From: Hoeflea phototrophica DFL-43
GTDB lineage: Bacteria > Pseudomonadota > Alphaproteobacteria > Rhizobiales > Rhizobiaceae
Length of the DNA stretch: 64,000 bases
Direction: 5' to 3'
Assembly: GCF_000154705.2 (NCBI RefSeq)
Contig: NZ_CM002917.1
Span: 4,181,319 to 4,245,318, forward strand
Every line of letters starts with the position of its first letter. Positions within the stretch are counted from its first letter, which is position 1. This document shows, piece by piece, positions 60,440 to 64,000 of the stretch. The position numbers and the translations under genes are program-made. Under the pieces are notes generated by a model that worked only from the letters and a program-made list of their open reading frames with translations, did no database searches and had not been told where the DNA came from.

Positions 60440-60443
60440 AAAT
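60440..60443. repeat. 4-bp target site duplication AAAT (left)
   Basis: AAAT at the left of the IS3 element is repeated directly after its right end (61641-61644), the duplication length typical for the IS407 group. Confidence 0.75.
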
Positions 60444-60482
60444 GGTAATCCCCCCGTTTTTAACGGGGCTCGGCGGTAGAAT

Positions 60483-61310
60483 TCACGCGGCCATTTTGAG
60501 TTTCTGTGCGGGAGTTATGCCGCCGATGCCCATATTGGGCCGTTCGTTGTTATAGGTCCATAGCCATTGCGTGGCGAACTCCTGTGCCTCCTCGATGCTT
60601 TCGATGATGTATTGGTCGAGCCATTCATGCCGGACTGTGCGGTTGTAGCGCTCGACATAGGCATTTTGCTGCGGCTTGCCGGGCTGAATGTGGCTCAACG
60701 CGATGCCTTGTGTTTCGGCCCACTCCATCAGTTTACCACTGACATATTCGGGGCCGTTATCGACTCGTATCGACATCGGTTTGCCGCGCCATTCGATGAT
60801 CTGGTTCAGACTGCGGATGACGCGCTCGGCGGGAAGCGAGAAATCCACTTCGATGCCGAGCCCTTCGCGGTTGAAGTCGTCAAGGACATTCAACAGCCGG
60901 AACTGCCTTCCATCCTCCAGACGGTCCGCCATGAAGTCCATGGACCAGACCAGGTTTGGCTGATCCGGGACGGCCAGTGCATCCGGTTTGTCCCGCTTCA
61001 AACGCTTACGCGGCTTGATCCGCAGGTTCAGTTCCAGTTTGCGGTAGATGCGATAGACACGCTTGTGGTTCCAACGATGTCCCTGGACGTTGCGCAGATA
61101 CAGGAAGCACAGGCCAAAACCCCAGGTCTTCTTGGCCCTCGTCAGTCCGATCAGGAGATCGGCAATATGCTCATTCTCGTCGTTCAGCTTTGCACTGTAA
61201 CGATAACAGGTCTCGCTGACCTCGAAGGTGCGGCAGGCAAGCGCAATACTCACCCCTCGCAACGCCACTGCTTTCCCGGCCATCTCCCGGCGTTGAGATG
61301 GCCGCGTCAT
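60483..61310 (-). CDS. IS3-family transposase OrfB
   Basis: This 275-residue DDE transposase has the HTH_21 domain near its N-terminus ([23 protein letters not shown]) and the rve core with Asp in [11 protein letters not shown], Asp in [10 protein letters not shown] and Glu in [10 protein letters not shown]. The C-terminal [14 protein letters not shown] is the hallmark of the IS407-type branch. It is produced mainly as OrfAB by -1 slippage at A7 (around 61310); the ATG at 61310 lies in the slippery site. Confidence 0.9.
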   Translation of the reverse strand: MTRPSQRREMAGKAVALRGVSIALACRTFEVSETCYRYSAKLNDENEHIADLLIGLTRAKKTWGFGLCFLYLRNVQGHRWNHKRVYRIYRKLELNLRIKPRKRLKRDKPDALAVPDQPNLVWSMDFMADRLEDGRQFRLLNVLDDFNREGLGIEVDFSLPAERVIRSLNQIIEWRGKPMSIRVDNGPEYVSGKLMEWAETQGIALSHIQPGKPQQNAYVERYNRTVRHEWLDQYIIESIEEAQEFATQWLWTYNNERPNMGIGGITPAQKLKMAA

Positions 61311-61570
61311 TTTTTTCCAAGAGCCTCTTTCAGAAGTTCGGCCTGCATGCTCATCTCGGCATACATTTTCTTCAGCCGGCGGTTCTCGTCTTCCAGAGCC
61401 TTCATCTGGCTGATCATCGAGGCGTCCATGCCGCCGTACTTGGCCCGCCATTTGTAAAATGAGGCCGTGCTCATCCCATGCTCCCGGCACAACTCTGGCA
61501 CCGGGACGCCGCCTTCTGCCTGGCGCAGGATCGCCAGGATTTGTGGTTCGCTAAATCTGCTCGTCTTCAT
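61307..61570 (-). CDS. IS3-family transposase OrfA
   Basis: This 87-residue protein has the HTH ([42 protein letters not shown]) and a leucine-rich coiled coil ([26 protein letters not shown]). It ends in GKK* on the A7 site, where slippage leads into OrfB. The ATG at 61570 (MKTSRFSE) is the family start. Confidence 0.9.
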   Translation of the reverse strand: MKTSRFSEPQILAILRQAEGGVPVPELCREHGMSTASFYKWRAKYGGMDASMISQMKALEDENRRLKKMYAEMSMQAELLKEALGKK

Positions 61571-61640
61571 CGAAATCTCCTCGATCATATTGCCGAGAAA
61601 ATTCTACTTTTGAAGCCCGTTATTTTGAGGGGGGATTACC

Positions 61641-61644
61641 AAAT
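61641..61644. repeat. 4-bp target site duplication AAAT (right)
   Basis: This copy of AAAT restores the A and T of the ATG start of the DUF927 gene at 61643. Confidence 0.75.
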
Positions 61645-63322
61645 GACCGACACAACACCTTCAACCGGCAGCTATTCCGTCGCTATTTATGAGCACGAAA
61701 CCGACAAAACGGATCGCCTGCGGATAACATTTCCCCGCACCAATGGAAGGGACGAGGGCGAAATTATCGTTCGCCCCTCAGAGTACAATAAGCGCTCGCA
61801 GTTCATCGACAAACTTATGGATCTTGGCGCACTGGAACCCGATAAACACAAGTGGCCGACCTTCGCTCAGATAGCAGAAAGCGCGAACCAAGACTGCGTT
61901 CCGATTGTGACACCAACAATCGGCTGGAAAGGGGAGCATCCCAACCGCGGCTTCTTGCTACCCGGATATTGGGTAGGTGATCCAAGCGCTGAACCATTGC
62001 TGATGCCCGGTGCCCGAGATGATTGTATCGCGAATGGTGTTGCCGGGGATCTGTTGACATGGAAGCGGGAAGTCGCTGTGCCGGCGAAGTGGTCACCCTA
62101 CGTTGCGATCGCCCTACTCACATCATTTGCAGGCTCCCTGTTGGTTTATAGCAGAATCAGAGAGGGCTTTATCGTCAACATCGCCGGTCAAAGTTCGACG
62201 GGCAAAACATCCGGAACGAATGCCGGGGTCTCAGTGTGGGGCGACCTAGGGAACGCATCGATCTGGGATTCTACCCCAAGAGCCCTCGCCGAGACCGCCG
62301 CTGCTCATAGAGATATTTGTCTGATTCCTGATGACACCGAATTGGCCGGTGACGGAAAGACCTCAGGCCTCGAGCGTTTACAAAACGACATACATACGCT
62401 CGCGTCTGGAAAGCCCAAGAGGCATTCAAAATCTGTAAGCGGCAGAGATCAACTGCCGAGATTGGATGCGAGGTGTACAGTCTTAGCATCGAGCCCGGAA
62501 ACGGTTGAAGACCACTACCGTAGAAGGGGATTGAAGCGAACCGATGGTGATAGGGTGCGGTTGCTTGAGATGAGGGTTCCGGATGCTTCAGAAGGCGGCA
62601 TCTGGAAATATCGTCCGGATGATGAAAAGCGCACCCCGAGCGAACTTTCTGATGCGCTGTATGTTGCGGCAACAAAAAATCATGGTGTAGCTGGCAGGGC
62701 TTGGATCGACTACCTTGTTAGCGTCCAGACTACGCTGGAAGAGGACGTGGCCAAATACAGCCGCGACTTCATCCAACGCTATGCCAAAGACGCATCAGGT
62801 CCCAAGCTCAGGATCGCCGAGAAAGGAGGGTGTTTGTTCGCAGTAGCGCGAATTGCACGCAAGGCAAAAATCCTTCCGTGGTCAACAGAGTGCGCGCGTG
62901 AAATCACGTCCTTTGCCTATCAGGAGTTCCTGAAGGCGGGCTTCCCGGATGAGGCCGATGCCACCACTTTCATGGGCGCTTTGCACGCAAGGCTGAAGAC
63001 CAAGGGTGTGTTCTTAAAGGTCCGCGACGGTGCCCTGAACTCTGTTGATCTGCCTGCCGACTTCGACGGGTTCGCACACCAAAAAACATCGAAGGTTTAT
63101 ATTCGATATGATGCCTTTGTCGACATCTGCGAACAGTGCCTTCCAAGCCGTGCTGGGGGGCAGAAGCAAATTGGCTCGCTTATCTCTGCCCTCCAGGCCT
63201 CTGGCGTTCTCCTACCTGGTCATGGGCGCGGCTCGACCCAGGACACAACGATTGCCAAGGGGAAGCTTAAGCTGTTGGTTTTCGATTTGAACGTGATGCG
63301 AAAAATCACAAGCAAATCATAG
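61643..63322 (+). CDS. DUF927 domain ATPase (helicase/primase-like)
   Basis: This 559-residue protein has the DUF927 organisation: an N-terminal domain (IGWKGEHPNRGFLLPG) and a P-loop ATPase domain with Walker A GQSSTGKT (182-189) and acidic motif ICLIPDDTELAG (Walker B-like). A C-terminal winged-helix-like part follows. DUF927 proteins resemble the SF3-like/P4-type helicases of mobile elements and probably drive element replication. The gene start now lies directly at the end of an IS3 element. The IS end supplies GAGGGGGG 8 bases before the ATG, possibly as a substitute Shine-Dalgarno. Confidence 0.82.
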   Translation: MTDTTPSTGSYSVAIYEHETDKTDRLRITFPRTNGRDEGEIIVRPSEYNKRSQFIDKLMDLGALEPDKHKWPTFAQIAESANQDCVPIVTPTIGWKGEHPNRGFLLPGYWVGDPSAEPLLMPGARDDCIANGVAGDLLTWKREVAVPAKWSPYVAIALLTSFAGSLLVYSRIREGFIVNIAGQSSTGKTSGTNAGVSVWGDLGNASIWDSTPRALAETAAAHRDICLIPDDTELAGDGKTSGLERLQNDIHTLASGKPKRHSKSVSGRDQLPRLDARCTVLASSPETVEDHYRRRGLKRTDGDRVRLLEMRVPDASEGGIWKYRPDDEKRTPSELSDALYVAATKNHGVAGRAWIDYLVSVQTTLEEDVAKYSRDFIQRYAKDASGPKLRIAEKGGCLFAVARIARKAKILPWSTECAREITSFAYQEFLKAGFPDEADATTFMGALHARLKTKGVFLKVRDGALNSVDLPADFDGFAHQKTSKVYIRYDAFVDICEQCLPSRAGGQKQIGSLISALQASGVLLPGHGRGSTQDTTIAKGKLKLLVFDLNVMRKITSKS

Positions 63323-63447
63323 CCTAATATGGCGGCTCTCTTTTCCGTGCTCAAGTTCCTTCTCAGCCTAAGCTTGCCGGTGTGGTCCTCCTCGATCGCA
63401 TGTATCTTTCAGTCGGCAGCCATGCTGGGGCGCCAAATCGGTGAACC

Positions 63448-63682
63448 AAACTGGCCACCCCGTGGATAGACTGTGTAAGTCTTGATGGCTTTCTGTTCCT
63501 TGAGGAATATCAAGACGTTTGAGTTCAACTGGCCATCCAATTTGGCTGCCAAGGTGTTAAACCTGCATTTGCTTTTCCTTGCTCAAATGCCTCACGGGAA
63601 TTCAGGACAGGAGTGATGCCTTTTGGAACGGTAACAATTTTCCGACGGCGAAAGGCATACGCAGAGCCAAATCTTTATCTTG
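63448..63682. repeat. Tandem 235-bp element, copy 1
   Basis: Conserved with copy 2: a 42-base start block (63448-63489), CTGCCAAGG, ATGCCTCACGGGAATTC, GGACAG, TGATGCCTTTTGGAACGGTA, GACGGCGAAAGGCATAC and CTTTATCTTGAAA. Predicted hairpins: CCAC/GTGG (63455-63465); TCTTGAT/ATCAAGA (63480-63515) with inner TTCC/GGAA; GCATTTG/CAAATGC (63565-63590); ATGCCTTT/AAAGGCAT (63616-63658). Segments between are free to vary. Confidence 0.75.
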
Positions 63683-63924
63683 AAACTGGCCACCCCGTGG
63701 ATAGACTGTGTAAGTCTTGATGGCATCGGCTTCCTTAGCGGAATATCAAGGAAGTTCTGTTCACTTCACGACTCGTATACGTCTGCCAAGGAGTTAATCT
63801 GACCGCAACCCACGGTTTTACAGATGCCTCACGGGAATTCCGGACAGCTATTGATGCCTTTTGGAACGGTACCAAATCACAAGACGGCGAAAGGCATACC
63901 CACATCTCCTTCTTTATCTTGAAA
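63683..63924. repeat. Tandem 235-bp element, copy 2
   Basis: It keeps the conserved blocks of copy 1. Hairpins: CCAC/GTGG (63690-63700); CTTGAT/ATCAAG (63716-63750) with TTCC/GGAA and a changed loop; ATCTG+ACCG/CGGT+CAGAT (63797-63825), which replaces the GCATTTG stem of copy 1 with different bases; ATGCCTTT/AAAGGCAT (63854-63897). Confidence 0.75.
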
Positions 63925-64000
63925 ATGTGACCGGGATTAAGGTTTTACTCGGAGAGCTGCTTGTTAAAACAATGTTTGTTGTAATGAGATAGTGCTTTGG

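Larger units (their letters stand above)
60444..61640 (-). mobile_element. IS3-family (IS407-group-like) insertion sequence, 1197 bp
   Basis: Terminal inverted repeats begin GGTAATCCCCCC on both ends and continue imperfectly for ~40 bases (TAACGGG-CT, then GTAGAATT). It is flanked by the AAAT duplication and contains overlapping orfA and orfB on the minus strand joined by an A7 slippery site. All parts look intact, so it may be active. Confidence 0.88.
56600..64000. mobile_element. Integrated mobile element, left part (satellite- or island-like)
   Basis: From the presumed att core to the window edge lie a tyrosine integrase, an AlpA-like regulator, a DUF927 ATPase, unknown proteins and tandem 235-bp repeats. 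The integrase/AlpA/primase-helicase combination is typical for phage satellites and small integrative elements. There are no capsid, terminase or conjugation genes in view. The right boundary lies beyond the window. Bases such as 57980-58300 are clearly A/T-richer than the flanking chromosome, which fits transfer. Confidence 0.65.
63323..64000. other. Non-coding end region with tandem repeats
   Basis: After the DUF927 gene no gene is seen. 63323-63447 shows nothing recognisable. 63448-63924 is the tandem repeat pair. 63925-64000 is A/T-rich and may be a promoter of a gene beyond the window. Confidence 0.6.

Noticed and set aside
63448..63924. CRISPR array
   Set aside because: There are only two units of 235 bases with several conserved blocks each, not short regular repeats with unique spacers, and no cas gene is present.
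63448..63924. Template/variable repeat pair of a diversity-generating retroelement
   Set aside because: The two copies differ by length changes and by all base types, not by adenine-specific substitution, and no reverse transcriptase gene is in view.

Overview
The window is chromosomal DNA of an alphaproteobacterium of the order Hyphomicrobiales (Rhizobiales), most like the Rhizobiaceae and their relatives. The case rests on gene content and order: thiPQ, rpoH2, carD, fdxA, an S4 protein, an SUV3-like helicase, phbB-phbA and phaR in a row, a 1152-residue biotin pyruvate carboxylase close to the Rhizobium enzyme, a GTTC-N7-GTTC box, and GC-rich coding DNA. A genus cannot be fixed from the sequence alone; a Hoeflea-like organism is a guess.

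Layout. (1) 1-19.4 kb is core rhizobial backbone: end of a thiamine ABC transporter, an M48 lipoprotein protease, the heat-shock sigma factor RpoH2, CarD, ferredoxin, an RNA-binding/helicase pair, polyhydroxybutyrate synthesis and its repressor, gamma-glutamyltransferase, a GlcG-type protein and pyruvate carboxylase. A palindrome TTGCA-N-TGCAA lies upstream of phaR and pyc and may be the PhaR operator. (2) 19.4-29.5 kb holds an orphan LuxR regulator, then a catabolic cluster: Fe-alcohol dehydrogenase, aldehyde dehydrogenase, a glutamine-synthetase-like ligase, a TRAP transporter and an N-formylglutamate amidohydrolase-like hydrolase, with a divergent RpiR regulator. Together these look like uptake and gamma-glutamylation-dependent oxidation of an amine or amino alcohol. 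(3) 29.5-44 kb is mixed housekeeping: ArsR, DUF2189, a PAS protein, TspO, IspG, a hybrid histidine kinase, FPP synthase, MtgA, GST, ribosomal protein L32, cold-shock protein, fatty acid desaturase, an MFS exporter and a diguanylate cyclase.

(4) 44-56.4 kb is an accessory carbohydrate region flanked by an IS6-type transposase relic. A long minus-strand operon carries an ABC substrate-binding protein, two permeases, a SorC regulator, a sorbitol/xylitol-type dehydrogenase, an HxlB-like sugar isomerase, two short-chain dehydrogenases, an FGGY kinase and a ketose 3-epimerase. The ATPase and a HAD phosphatase run divergently from the same promoter region. This is a polyol or rare-ketose utilisation locus.

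(5) 56.6-64 kb is the left part of an integrated mobile element: a tRNA-Ser-like 3'-end sequence (possible att core), a tyrosine integrase, two proteins of unknown function, an AlpA-like excisionase/regulator, and a DUF927 helicase-like ATPase. A 1197-bp IS3-family element sits exactly between the ribosome binding site and start codon of the DUF927 gene. Directly downstream of that gene lie two tandem copies, about 235 bp each, of an undescribed element with conserved blocks and hairpins preserved despite changed sequence. This is either a pair of structured RNAs or a replication origin of a P4-like satellite, and it is the most interesting object in the window. The element runs off the right edge.
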